A stretch of 64,000 nucleotides of DNA from Candidatus Blautia faecipullorum. Its GTDB lineage: Bacteria; Bacillota; Clostridia; Lachnospirales; Lachnospiraceae. A model generated the notes under the pieces. It ran no database searches and was not told the DNA's origin. It saw only the letters and a program-made list of their open reading frames with translations. Shown piece after piece: positions 36,699-44,854 of this stretch (positions within the stretch are counted from its first letter, which is position 1; each line of letters starts with the position of its first letter). The position numbers and the translations under genes are program-made. The DNA is taken from positions 1 to 64,000 of the forward strand of contig DXEG01000001.1 of NCBI GenBank assembly GCA_019115125.1, given 5' to 3'.

Positions 36699-38990
36699 AT
36701 GGAAAGAGAAAAGATCAGAGAACTTATTTCGCAGATGACTCTGGAAGAAAAAGCCGGACTTTGCTCAGGGCTTGACTTCTGGCGCACGAAAGGGGTTGAA
36801 CGCCTTGGGATCCCGTCAGTTATGGTGACTGACGGACCTCACGGACTCAGAAAGCAGGATGGCGAGGGGGACCATCTGGGAATTAATGTCAGCATTAAGG
36901 CAGTCTGCTTCCCGGCGGGATGCGCTACGGCATCCAGCTTTGACCGGGAGCTGGTCACAAAACTCGGAGAGACGATCGGGGAGGAATGTCAGGCGGAGAA
37001 TGTCAGCACGATTCTTGGGCCGGCAATGAACATTAAGCGCTCTCCGCTGTGCGGACGCAACTTTGAATATTATTCCGAAGACCCCCTCGTGTCAACAGAG
37101 ATGGCGGCTGCACTCGTTCATGGCGTACAGAGCAAAAATGTGGGAACAAGCCCCAAGCATTTCATGGCGAATAATCAGGAGTACCACCGTCTGACCAGTT
37201 CTTCCGAGATGGATGAACGAACCATGCGGGAGATCTATCTTTCCTCCTTTGAAGGGATGGTAAAAAAGGAGAAGCCGTGGACGATCATGAACTCTTACAA
37301 CAAGCTGAACGGCACCTATCTCTGTGAAAATAGAGAGATGCTGACAGACGTCCTCCGCAAAGAATGGGGATTCGACGGTTATGTGATGACAGACTGGGGC
37401 GCGATGAATGATCGTGTGGAGTCATTAAAAGCGGGCTGCAATCTTGAGATGCCGGCAAGCGGCGGAGAGACGGACGGAGAAATCGTGGCGGCCATTAAGA
37501 ATGGTACGTTGGAGGAATCTGTGCTGGACGCATGCTGCGAGGAGTTTTTAAATATCGTGTTCCGTTATGAGGAGAATCGTGACAGAGAGGCTGTATTCAA
37601 TCTGGAAAAGGACCATGAGACCGCGCGCCGTATTGAGGAGGAGTGTATCGTACTTTTGAAAAATGAGGATGAACTCTTGCCGCTGACTGCGGATAAAAAG
37701 GCGGCATTTATCGGGAAATATGCGGCAGCGCCGCGCTATCAGGGCGGCGGAAGCTCACATATTAACAGCTTTAAAGTGGAATCTGCAATGAATGCGGTGG
37801 AAGCCTTTGATTATATAAAGAAAGAAAACATCACGTATGCACAGGGCTTTGATGACGCTGCGGATCAGGCGGATGAAACATTAGTAAGGGAGGCTGTCGA
37901 TGCAGCGAAGAATGCAGATGTGGCAGTGATCTTTGCCGGACTTCCGGATAATTTCGAATCCGAGGGATATGACAGGAAGCATATGAGGATGCCGGACTGC
38001 CAGAATGCGCTGATCGAGGCAGTGGCGGAGGTCCAGCCGAACACGGTTGTTGTGCTTCACAACGGAGCTCCGGTGGAAATGCCGTGGATCGATAAGGTGA
38101 AAGCCGTGCTGGAGGCGTATCTGGGCGGCCAGGCTGTTGGGGGAGCCACAGTGAATGTGCTCTATGGAGCGGTCAATCCCAGCGGACGTCTGGCAGAGAC
38201 ATTCCCGCTGAGAGTACAGGATACACCGTGCTATCTGAATTATGGCGGAGAGCATGAAAAGTCTGTTTACTCGGAAGGTGTGTTTGTAGGATACCGGTAT
38301 TATACTTCCAAAGACATGGAAGTACTCTTCCCCTTCGGACACGGGCTGACCTATACTGAATTCTCTTACAATGGTCTTACAGTCAGCAGTGAACGAATCA
38401 AAGAAAGTGAGACGCTGGCAGTGTCAGTGGATGTGACAAATACAGGAAGCCGGGCGGGAAAAGAGGTCGTACAGCTCTATGTGGCGCCCAGAGGCGGCAC
38501 GATCATCCGTCCGCTAAGGGAACTGCGTGCGTTTGAGAAGATCGAGCTTGCGGCGGGAGAGACGAAGAAAGTGACATTTATTCTGGACAAGAGAGCGTTC
38601 GCATACTGGAGCACAGAGATCCATGACTGGCATGTGGAGAGCGGAGAATATGAGGTCCAGATCGCAAAGAACGCGCAGGATGTCGTCCTTTCAACAGCAG
38701 TGTATGTTGAGTCCGGGACAATCATCCCGAAAGTATTCACATTGAATTCCACTATAGGCGAAATCATGGCGGATCCAAAAGGCAGGACGATCCTGGAGCA
38801 GTCCATGGGCGCTATGATGGGAGCGGAAGGACAGCAGATGGCGGAAGAAGCTCAGGAGGGCGACGGTGTGATCAATGATGAAATGATGGCGGCGACTATG
38901 GAGGCGATGCCTCTGAGACAGCTTGCAAGCTTCGTGCCGGGTGTGACGAGAAAGGCGCTGGAGCCTCTCATCCAGGCGTTAAATTCATAA
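36699..38990 (+). CDS. Glycoside hydrolase family 3 with helical C-terminal module
   Basis: Intracellular beta-glycosidase of 763 residues. The N-terminal barrel has VTDGPHGLR and the nucleophile Asp232 in VMTDWGAM. The alpha/beta sandwich domain and the fibronectin-III-like domain (VDVTNTGSRAGKEVVQLYV) follow. After the usual end comes an extra module of about 85 residues (38739-38987) starting STIGEIM and ending PLIQALN, matching the tail of GH78 copy 2. Likely substrates are beta-glucosides, xylosides or similar. The ATG at 36699 follows GGAGGA; a TTG two codons earlier is possible. It shares a transcript with the esterase. Confidence 0.93.
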   Translation: MEREKIRELISQMTLEEKAGLCSGLDFWRTKGVERLGIPSVMVTDGPHGLRKQDGEGDHLGINVSIKAVCFPAGCATASSFDRELVTKLGETIGEECQAENVSTILGPAMNIKRSPLCGRNFEYYSEDPLVSTEMAAALVHGVQSKNVGTSPKHFMANNQEYHRLTSSSEMDERTMREIYLSSFEGMVKKEKPWTIMNSYNKLNGTYLCENREMLTDVLRKEWGFDGYVMTDWGAMNDRVESLKAGCNLEMPASGGETDGEIVAAIKNGTLEESVLDACCEEFLNIVFRYEENRDREAVFNLEKDHETARRIEEECIVLLKNEDELLPLTADKKAAFIGKYAAAPRYQGGGSSHINSFKVESAMNAVEAFDYIKKENITYAQGFDDAADQADETLVREAVDAAKNADVAVIFAGLPDNFESEGYDRKHMRMPDCQNALIEAVAEVQPNTVVVLHNGAPVEMPWIDKVKAVLEAYLGGQAVGGATVNVLYGAVNPSGRLAETFPLRVQDTPCYLNYGGEHEKSVYSEGVFVGYRYYTSKDMEVLFPFGHGLTYTEFSYNGLTVSSERIKESETLAVSVDVTNTGSRAGKEVVQLYVAPRGGTIIRPLRELRAFEKIELAAGETKKVTFILDKRAFAYWSTEIHDWHVESGEYEVQIAKNAQDVVLSTAVYVESGTIIPKVFTLNSTIGEIMADPKGRTILEQSMGAMMGAEGQQMAEEAQEGDGVINDEMMAATMEAMPLRQLASFVPGVTRKALEPLIQALNS

Positions 38991-39002
38991 TACTGATGAC
39001 AA

Positions 39003-39060
39003 GGGGCTGACGCAGCTATGATGATGATTTTTATCATAGCTGCGTCAGCCCCATTTTCTT
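39003..39060 (+). terminator. Strong terminator ending the glycoside locus
   Basis: Perfect 20-bp arms at 39003-39022 and 39033-39052, with a 10-base loop, followed by ATTTTCTTT. It may also work for dapF from the other strand. Confidence 0.85.
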
Positions 39061-39130
39061 TACTTTATCACAGCAAGCCCCATTTTGATGCGTTAATGTA
39101 TAAAAGTGATGGTTTTCCTATGATTAATTG

Positions 39131-39985
39131 TCAGTTTCCGAGAAAGGAAAGATCGATCTCTCCCTCAAAAACCGTAGTGGCAGGTCCCGTCATGTAGACA
39201 AGATTTTCCTGGCGGTTCCACAGGATCTGGAGCTCGCCGCCCAGAAGCCGGACAGTGACAGGCATATCCTCGTCCACAAGACCGTTTAAGGTGGATGCCA
39301 CCGCTACTGCGCAGGCGCCTGTACCGCAGGCGAGAGTTTCCCCGGAGCCGCGCTCCCAGACCCTCATCTGCAGAGTCCGTCTGTCAATGACCTTTACAAA
39401 TTCCGTATTGATCCGGTCAGGGAAGGCGAGATGATTTTCAAACAGCGGCCCCACAGTCTGGATATCCAGGCTGTCGATATCGTCCATATATACGATGGCG
39501 TGTGGATTCCCCATAGAAACAGCAGTAATACGATACGTCTGTCCGTTTACTGTCAACGGATAGTCGATCACCTGCTCCGTATCAGAGACTACAGGAATCT
39601 CACTGGCCAGGAGGATGGGAGAACCCATATTCACCTTCACTGTGGAAACCTTTCCGTTTCTGGTGGAAAGAGATACATGCTTGATCCCGCTTCTGGTGGA
39701 TATGCTGAGGTTTTTCTTTTTGACGATACCCTTATCATAGACAAATTTTGCCACGCAGCGGATCCCGTTGCCGCACATGGCTCCCTGAGAGCCGTCCAGA
39801 TTATACATATCCATCTCGCAGTCGGCCGTGTCAGAAGGCTTGATGAGGATCAGCCCGTCTGAGCCGATGCCGAAGTGTCTGTCGCTGACAAATTTCGCCA
39901 CGGACGAAGGGTCGCTGACGGTCTCCTCAAAACAGTTTACATATACATAATCGTTGCCGATTCCCTGCATTTTCGTAAATTTCAT
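39131..39985 (-). CDS. dapF: Diaminopimelate epimerase
   Basis: Interconverts LL- and meso-diaminopimelate for lysine and peptidoglycan synthesis. The 284-residue protein starts KFTKMQGIGNDYVYVN and has the two catalytic cysteines in GAMCGNGIRC and LACGTGACA. Length is normal. On the minus strand AGGAGGAG precedes the ATG. It is the last core gene before the AT-rich mobile element. Confidence 0.96.
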   Translation of the reverse strand: MKFTKMQGIGNDYVYVNCFEETVSDPSSVAKFVSDRHFGIGSDGLILIKPSDTADCEMDMYNLDGSQGAMCGNGIRCVAKFVYDKGIVKKKNLSISTRSGIKHVSLSTRNGKVSTVKVNMGSPILLASEIPVVSDTEQVIDYPLTVNGQTYRITAVSMGNPHAIVYMDDIDSLDIQTVGPLFENHLAFPDRINTEFVKVIDRRTLQMRVWERGSGETLACGTGACAVAVASTLNGLVDEDMPVTVRLLGGELQILWNRQENLVYMTGPATTVFEGEIDLSFLGN

Positions 39986-40194
39986 AAAACTCCTCCTCTA
40001 TTATTATTTATACTTTTATCCCCTTTGACAGTTCCTTTGTACACTCTACCCAGTATATAGATAAAATGTTATGGTTCTGTGAAATCCATATAAAAAATAT
40101 GGGAATAATTTTATGATGCCAAAGGCAAAGCGGTTTATCCTGTGTGGATCCGCTTATAAAAGGGCAAATACATTGTCAACAAATATAAATACTT

Positions 40195-40228
40195 TTAAAT
40201 AAAAAAATGACCTATCTCTCGATAGGCC
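40195..40228 (-). terminator. Terminator of the small membrane protein gene
   Basis: On the minus strand CCTATC and GATAGG form a stem followed by a seven-T run. It lies downstream of the gene at 40393-40836. Confidence 0.7.
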
Positions 40229-40392
40229 AAAATAAAAACGCTCCAAACACTCATTTTTTCATTTTACAAGCAAAATTTCAATTAACTAATTTACTTTTTT
40301 ATGCTTTTGTTTTTAATGCTTTTTGTAGCTAATTGATTGAAGTTTCTATATCATTTCGTTTTAACCTTAATTAAGACTTACAAACTTGGAAT

Positions 40393-40836
40393 TTACGCTT
40401 CAATATTAAATGTATTCTTGTCTTTTTTATAAAGCAATGTCATAACGAACGCAACAATTATCAATATATGTAATACTATATGATATACATCAGGAACATA
40501 TCTTCCGTCTACATTTATCAGTTGAATACAGTCTGCAAAGTAGGCAATCTTCTTGTCCATATCTCCCATAAATCCGCTACCAAATATAGTATACCATTCG
40601 TGGCTTAAAAACTGGATAATAAACCACATTCCCAACCACGCCAAATGTATATTTTTTCCAATTTTTCCTGCGATTAAACATAAAATAAATGTAACAGTTG
40701 GAACAAGCATGAATATCCATTCTTCCTTAAATGCACTTGTTACTAAGTATTTATCTCCAATTTTCAACCCTGTCATAGAAAGAAAATACCACAATAACAG
40801 AATGATATTTCCGATTATTATATAAGATTTTTTCAT
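40393..40836 (-). CDS. Small four-helix membrane protein of unknown function
   Basis: I do not recognise this 147-residue protein. It has four hydrophobic segments (about 4-22, 40-58, 63-80 and 118-136), a short soluble region with GSGFMGDMDKKIAYFADC between the third and fourth, and a lysine-rich C-terminus. The pattern resembles small integral-membrane proteins that might confer resistance or immunity, but nothing in the sequence shows this. The start has GAGGTGATAT upstream. It is the only evident cargo gene of the mobile element. Confidence 0.7.
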   Translation of the reverse strand: MKKSYIIIGNIILLLWYFLSMTGLKIGDKYLVTSAFKEEWIFMLVPTVTFILCLIAGKIGKNIHLAWLGMWFIIQFLSHEWYTIFGSGFMGDMDKKIAYFADCIQLINVDGRYVPDVYHIVLHILIIVAFVMTLLYKKDKNTFNIEA

Positions 40837-40947
40837 AAAAATATATCACCTCGTCAACTTCCAATTTGTCTTTCCAACACATTATAACAAATAGGGCGGG
40901 AAAGTTCAATCGGACATCCAACGGATGGCCGGTGGAACTTTCCTCTG

Positions 40948-41883
40948 CTATCGTCTTATTTCTGGATTGTTTCGCTCTGGCTCTATCTCTTTTTTAATCT
41001 CTCTGTCTGGATTGTTTTTTTCTGGCTCTGGATATTCTCCATAACCTTTACTTGCATAAAAGCATTGCTTTTCATACTGCATGAAAGTAATTCCCTGTTC
41101 TCTGCAATATTCTTCAATCTTCAAATTGTGTTGATGTGATTGTTCAGCCTTTTCATATGCTTTATCAAGCTGTTTTTGTATATCCTTTAACTTCTCATTC
41201 TTAGCTAACAGTCGCTGTCTTTCCTGCTCAATTTCTTTCTTAAAGTCTTGATTTTCCTTATACTCTCGTACAGACATTTTCTTTCTATGTTCTTTCTCTG
41301 GGTCTGTACGTTCTAAGTTTTTATCAGGGCATCGTTCTTTCATATGCTCATAAAATCTGTCTTGAAAGCCCTTAAAATAATCTTTTCCCTTTTGGTGCTG
41401 AGTTACATTAAATGATTTGCTCCCATCTTCTTTTTCATGTATCGGCAACATGGAAGTATGACAATGAGGTAAGCCCTTTTCATCAAAATGTATTCTACTA
41501 TCCACTACATGAAAAGTTGGATATTCTTCCTTTAAGAAATCTAGTCCAGCCTTAAAATATTCTATTTGTTCTTCCCTTGTCATGCTTGCTATCAGGTCAT
41601 GGCTAGCCCCCATTACAAAACAAGACAGCACTTTTGTAGCGTTCCTATCGCTTGTTGTATCTATATTGAATCTTCCGCCAATATGTTCCTGCTCTTTGTA
41701 TGCTGTCACATATGCCCTAAATGTCTTATATTCGTCCGCTTTATTATCATGTTCCAATATTACATTATGCGAAGATTTGGCAGGGTCATAATTTACATGG
41801 CTTAAATCCTTGACGCACAAAGTGCGTTCCTGTTCTCTCTCCACACTGTTTGCGTCCTTGCAGTTATAATTTTCACACGTCAT
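40948..41883 (-). CDS. MobV-family relaxase (Pre/Mob)
   Basis: Nicking enzyme that starts conjugal mobilization. The 311-residue protein has the MobV catalytic histidine motif HFDEKGLPHCHTSMLPI near residue 160, flanked by a helical N-terminal domain. The C-terminal third is charged and coiled-coil-like (Glu/Lys/Gln-rich) and ends in repeated PERNNPE-like segments. It is somewhat shorter than plasmid Pre/Mob proteins. Its candidate oriT lies immediately upstream. Confidence 0.88.
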   Translation of the reverse strand: MTCENYNCKDANSVEREQERTLCVKDLSHVNYDPAKSSHNVILEHDNKADEYKTFRAYVTAYKEQEHIGGRFNIDTTSDRNATKVLSCFVMGASHDLIASMTREEQIEYFKAGLDFLKEEYPTFHVVDSRIHFDEKGLPHCHTSMLPIHEKEDGSKSFNVTQHQKGKDYFKGFQDRFYEHMKERCPDKNLERTDPEKEHRKKMSVREYKENQDFKKEIEQERQRLLAKNEKLKDIQKQLDKAYEKAEQSHQHNLKIEEYCREQGITFMQYEKQCFYASKGYGEYPEPEKNNPDREIKKEIEPERNNPEIRR

Positions 41884-41919
41884 TATTGCTATATTGATTA
41901 GCTATCAGCCTCCTTATAA

Positions 41920-41958
41920 ATTATCGTATAGGGCATATAGCACGCCCTACATGATAAT
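41920..41958 (-). other. Candidate origin of transfer (oriT) for the MobV relaxase
   Basis: An imperfect palindrome with ATTATC (41920-41925) and GATAAT (41953-41958) as outer arms and TAGGGC and GCCCTA as inner arms. Read on the minus strand it contains TAGGGCGTGCTATATGCCC, comparable in layout to the TAGTGTG-TTA nick region of pMV158-type MobV origins. Its position just upstream of the relaxase start supports the call. Confidence 0.5.
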
Positions 41959-41959
41959 T

Positions 41960-42438
41960 ATATAATTCCAGCCCCACCGACCGCAACAGTTCGATAGAGA
42001 ACCCACTCTGTCGATAAATCGACGTGGGCAGGGGAAATCCCCTTGACCCCTTTTCAAGTTCACAGATCGTTCAGACTTTGATCTATTGCTTCAGCAGATT
42101 TTCTATTATACAATCAATGTATAAGGTAACAGGAAGAAACCTGCTGGTGCGAATCCAGTCAAGTCTGTAATTCTTCCTTTCAGTATTGCGTTTCAAACTT
42201 GTCTAAAAGGGGTTATTAGTAGCCCCTTAATATTTATCAATGTATGTTCCTCTGGACTCTGCAAAGACTCATCAAGGACTCTTGTATTGTAGCGTCTGGT
42301 AAGATATTTTGATGTTTTTTGCTTATATGTCTTGTGAAATGATATGTTGATTTATATTGTAGAGTGCTTTATTGTTCTGTACTTTGATGTACTCTCCTAA
42401 TACTAAAATATATATGATACTGAAAGGAAAATCGAAAT
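41960..42438 (+). other. Non-coding, structure-rich region of the mobile element
   Basis: No gene is supported here. It holds several hairpins: one with TCGAT/ATCGA near 42010, GGGGAAATCCCC near 42031, TTATACA/TGTATAA near 42113-42131, a nested element at about 42090-42180 bounded by GGAAGAA/TTCTTCC, and a terminator-like stem at 42204-42230. A promoter for the next gene is expected near 42380-42420. Confidence 0.45.
42204..42230 (+). terminator. Terminator-like hairpin in the mobile element
   Basis: AAGGGG and GCCCCTT arms around TTATTAGTA, followed by an AT-rich tail. It might end a small non-coding transcript from the structured region upstream. Confidence 0.5.
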
Positions 42439-43083
42439 ATGAATAAGAAAGAAAAGAAAACCGCTATAGAAAAAAGAGAAAAACTGGATAACTCTGTACT
42501 TGCTGAAATCAACCAAAAATATCCTAAAGTCAGCGTAAACGGAGTTGCATACGACTTAGGGCTAACCTACTTTACAATAGAAACGGACTATTTATCATCT
42601 GTCAATGTGCGTAAGCTAATCAAAGCACAGGGCGCAGAAGTAATCGCAGTTATTTGTTTCTTCCGACAGGAGATGTGCCAACCTTATGGCTGGTATTGTA
42701 AGGTTGATAAGGATAATCTTGAAAACCTTATTGAACGATGTGCATTTACTCTCAAAATGAATGAGGAAGAAGTCCAAAACCACTACCAAGCCTTAATTGA
42801 TAACCAAATCTTTTTCTTGCTAAATGATGAAAAAGGCTCATACCTAGCTGACACACAACAGCTTTTCAACTTTGAGATTTTAAACAACTCCCGTATTGTG
42901 GACAGAGAACGAAAAGCGAAAGCGAGAAAAAAGGCAAAAGAACAGGAGCAAGAACAGGAACAAGAAGAAATTGAAGATACCACTCCCGAAACACCTGTCA
43001 AAGCACCTTTGGAAGAAATACCCAAAATATCTGCTGACGAATTTCTTCTTTTCAATGAAGATGAAAATGAGATATTCTTTTAA
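42439..43083 (+). CDS. Lin1244/Lin1753-like domain protein (DUF4373-like)
   Basis: A 214-residue protein of the mobile element. The N-terminal 120 residues resemble the Lin1244/Lin1753 domain often found near replication or phage-like modules (FTIETDYLSSVNVRKLI, then GWYCKVDKDNLENLIERC). A run of alternating Gln and Glu after basic residues (about 155-178) precedes an acidic tail. It might act in element maintenance or replication, but this is not shown. GAAAGG lies upstream of the ATG, and a terminator follows. Confidence 0.75.
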   Translation: MNKKEKKTAIEKREKLDNSVLAEINQKYPKVSVNGVAYDLGLTYFTIETDYLSSVNVRKLIKAQGAEVIAVICFFRQEMCQPYGWYCKVDKDNLENLIERCAFTLKMNEEEVQNHYQALIDNQIFFLLNDEKGSYLADTQQLFNFEILNNSRIVDRERKAKARKKAKEQEQEQEQEEIEDTTPETPVKAPLEEIPKISADEFLLFNEDENEIFF

Positions 43084-43085
43084 TG

Positions 43086-43119
43086 CTAAGCCACTGGCAA
43101 GTACGCTAGTGGTTTTTTA
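43086..43119 (+). terminator. Terminator after the Lin1244-like gene
   Basis: CCACT (43091-43095) pairs with AGTGG (43108-43112), followed by six Ts. Confidence 0.75.
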
Positions 43120-43133
43120 GATTTATTAAGAAA

Positions 43134-43175
43134 AAGAGTTCTTTCGGAATCACAGCGTGATTCCGGAAGAGCTCT
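43134..43175 (-). terminator. Terminator of the serine recombinase gene
   Basis: A near-perfect palindrome with GGAATCAC/GTGATTCC in its core and AAGAG/CTCTT outer arms. On the minus strand it is followed by TTTTTC. Confidence 0.8.
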
Positions 43176-43181
43176 TGCGGA

Positions 43182-44714
43182 TTAAATTTTCCAAACAATT
43201 TCAATTTCTCCATTTTCAAATAGCGAAACTTTTTCTATAAGTTCATTTGCTATCTTCTTTTTTTCTTCGTCTGATAACTCTATAAATAGAATATCTTCAT
43301 AATCTGCCAATTGTTCTGTGAAGAAATCTCCTTTTAATCGTAATTGGTTAATATGCGCTTGCTTTTCTTTGATTTTTTCAGCGACTTCTTTTATATCTAT
43401 TTGTAGTGCTAATTCGATAAGTCTTTGAATATCTTGTTCTTCTTTTTCAATCTCAATTTTGATGTTAGACCATTCATGTTTTTTGTTCTGATGTATTCTC
43501 TCGATGTCTGATATATGTTCTTGTATTTTATTAGCTACCTTTGATTTCAACTGTTCAAATGTAATATTTTTAACGCTAAAAGTCGCATCACATTCGTGCA
43601 TAACTGATTTACCAAAGCAAGAAAGATATTTATGTTCGTGACTATAAATTCTAATACCATAGCCACATTTCCCACATTTTACAAGACCAGCTAGCCATTC
43701 CATTTTAGAAGGTTTATTACCTCTTGCCATTTGCTTATTTTTTGCAAGTCTATTCTGAATTTTTATATATTCCTTGCTTGTGATAAATCCTTGAATATTC
43801 GTCAAATATACAACACAATCTTTGTAATAATCTGCCGTATATTTCTTGCCTGTCTTATTACAAATCAAATGTGCAGTATGTTGACCGTTCCAATCTTCAA
43901 TGTTATTTAAAATCGTACAATTAAGTGATTGAAAATAATAGTATAATGTCTGGTCTGCAATAACATAAATAGGATTTCGTAAAACATTCAAAACTAAAGT
44001 TGTTCTAAAGTTTTTACCTTTACGAGCCTTATAACCTAATTCTTCTAAATCACGAACAATTCTAACAAGAGAAATATTGTCATTGTTATAATACTTGTCG
44101 TACATAATTTTGACTGCTTCAATCTCTGTTGAATTGTATTCTAACATAGGCGGTTTACTGGCTTTCCTTACATTACACCCGAACGGAGCAGGTCCACCAG
44201 GCCACCGACCATCTCTTTCTATCCTTGAATAGTAATTATCAGTTATACGCATTTGTATAGTTTCTCTTTCAAGTTGAGCAAATACAACAATAATCCCAAG
44301 CATAGCCCTGCCTGTTGGGGTATCTGTATTAAACTGGTCATTTACACTAAAAAAAGCACAATCATTATTTTTAAGAATTTCGTATGTATCGTAAAAATCA
44401 ACCGTTGAGCGTGAAAATCTATCAAGTTTATAAACAATGATTTTATAAATCTTACCGTTTTTCACATCTTTAAGCATTTGTTGAAATGCAGGGCGGTCTG
44501 TATTTTTTCCAGAAAATCCTTTATCTTCATAAGTTTTAAATAATTCATTATCATTTAGAAATTTTTTGCATTCGTTGATTTGTGTTTCAATGCTTATACT
44601 GTCTTTTTTATCAACCGATTGACGAGCATAAATAGCAACACGCCGAGCAGGTTCAACGCCCCAATAGTCTTTTTCTTCAGTATGTTTCTGTTTGTAAAAA
44701 TCTAATCTACCCAT
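43182..44714 (-). CDS. Large serine recombinase (integrase of the mobile element)
   Basis: Site-specific recombinase of 510 residues. The catalytic domain (about 20-160) has the nucleophile Ser33 in YARQS and later YKLDRFSRS. The recombinase domain and a zinc-ribbon with cysteines in VKCGKCGYG, LSCFG and HECDA follow, then a coiled coil at about 405-470. This is the organisation of TnpX/Int-type enzymes of clostridial mobilizable elements. ATG 44714 is chosen because GAGGTG is six bases upstream; an in-frame GTG at 44723 overlaps that site. Its start lies close to the right boundary of the element. Confidence 0.93.
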   Translation of the reverse strand: MGRLDFYKQKHTEEKDYWGVEPARRVAIYARQSVDKKDSISIETQINECKKFLNDNELFKTYEDKGFSGKNTDRPAFQQMLKDVKNGKIYKIIVYKLDRFSRSTVDFYDTYEILKNNDCAFFSVNDQFNTDTPTGRAMLGIIVVFAQLERETIQMRITDNYYSRIERDGRWPGGPAPFGCNVRKASKPPMLEYNSTEIEAVKIMYDKYYNNDNISLVRIVRDLEELGYKARKGKNFRTTLVLNVLRNPIYVIADQTLYYYFQSLNCTILNNIEDWNGQHTAHLICNKTGKKYTADYYKDCVVYLTNIQGFITSKEYIKIQNRLAKNKQMARGNKPSKMEWLAGLVKCGKCGYGIRIYSHEHKYLSCFGKSVMHECDATFSVKNITFEQLKSKVANKIQEHISDIERIHQNKKHEWSNIKIEIEKEEQDIQRLIELALQIDIKEVAEKIKEKQAHINQLRLKGDFFTEQLADYEDILFIELSDEEKKKIANELIEKVSLFENGEIEIVWKI

Positions 44715-44854
44715 TTTTTGCACCTCGTTAATTGTATTCTAGCACATATAGGCTATATTTACAATTATACATAAGGTTAAAGCCTCTGGATATCGGCATC
44801 ATTTTTGTAAAAGAAATTATCTGGAATCAGAGGCTGACGCGCGGCTTTTCCGGC

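Larger units (their letters stand above)
40140..44760. mobile_element. Integrative mobilizable element (serine recombinase, MobV relaxase)
   Basis: An AT-rich island between dapF and hydF. It encodes a large serine recombinase near its right end, a MobV-type relaxase with a candidate oriT, a Lin1244-like protein and a small membrane protein. It has no conjugation machinery, so it would need a helper element. Base composition and codon use differ sharply from both flanks. Exact ends are not resolved: the left lies roughly between 40090 and 40200 and the right between 44730 and 44780. I found no convincing direct repeat, as is common for large serine recombinases, which leave only a two-base core. 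Confidence 0.75.

Noticed and set aside
44781-44835. AGCCTCTG/CAGAGGCT inverted repeat near the right end of the mobile element as an attachment site
   Set aside because: The loop is 39 bases, no matching copy was found at the left end, and serine-recombinase sites cannot be recognised from one end alone; it may be part of the hydF terminator.
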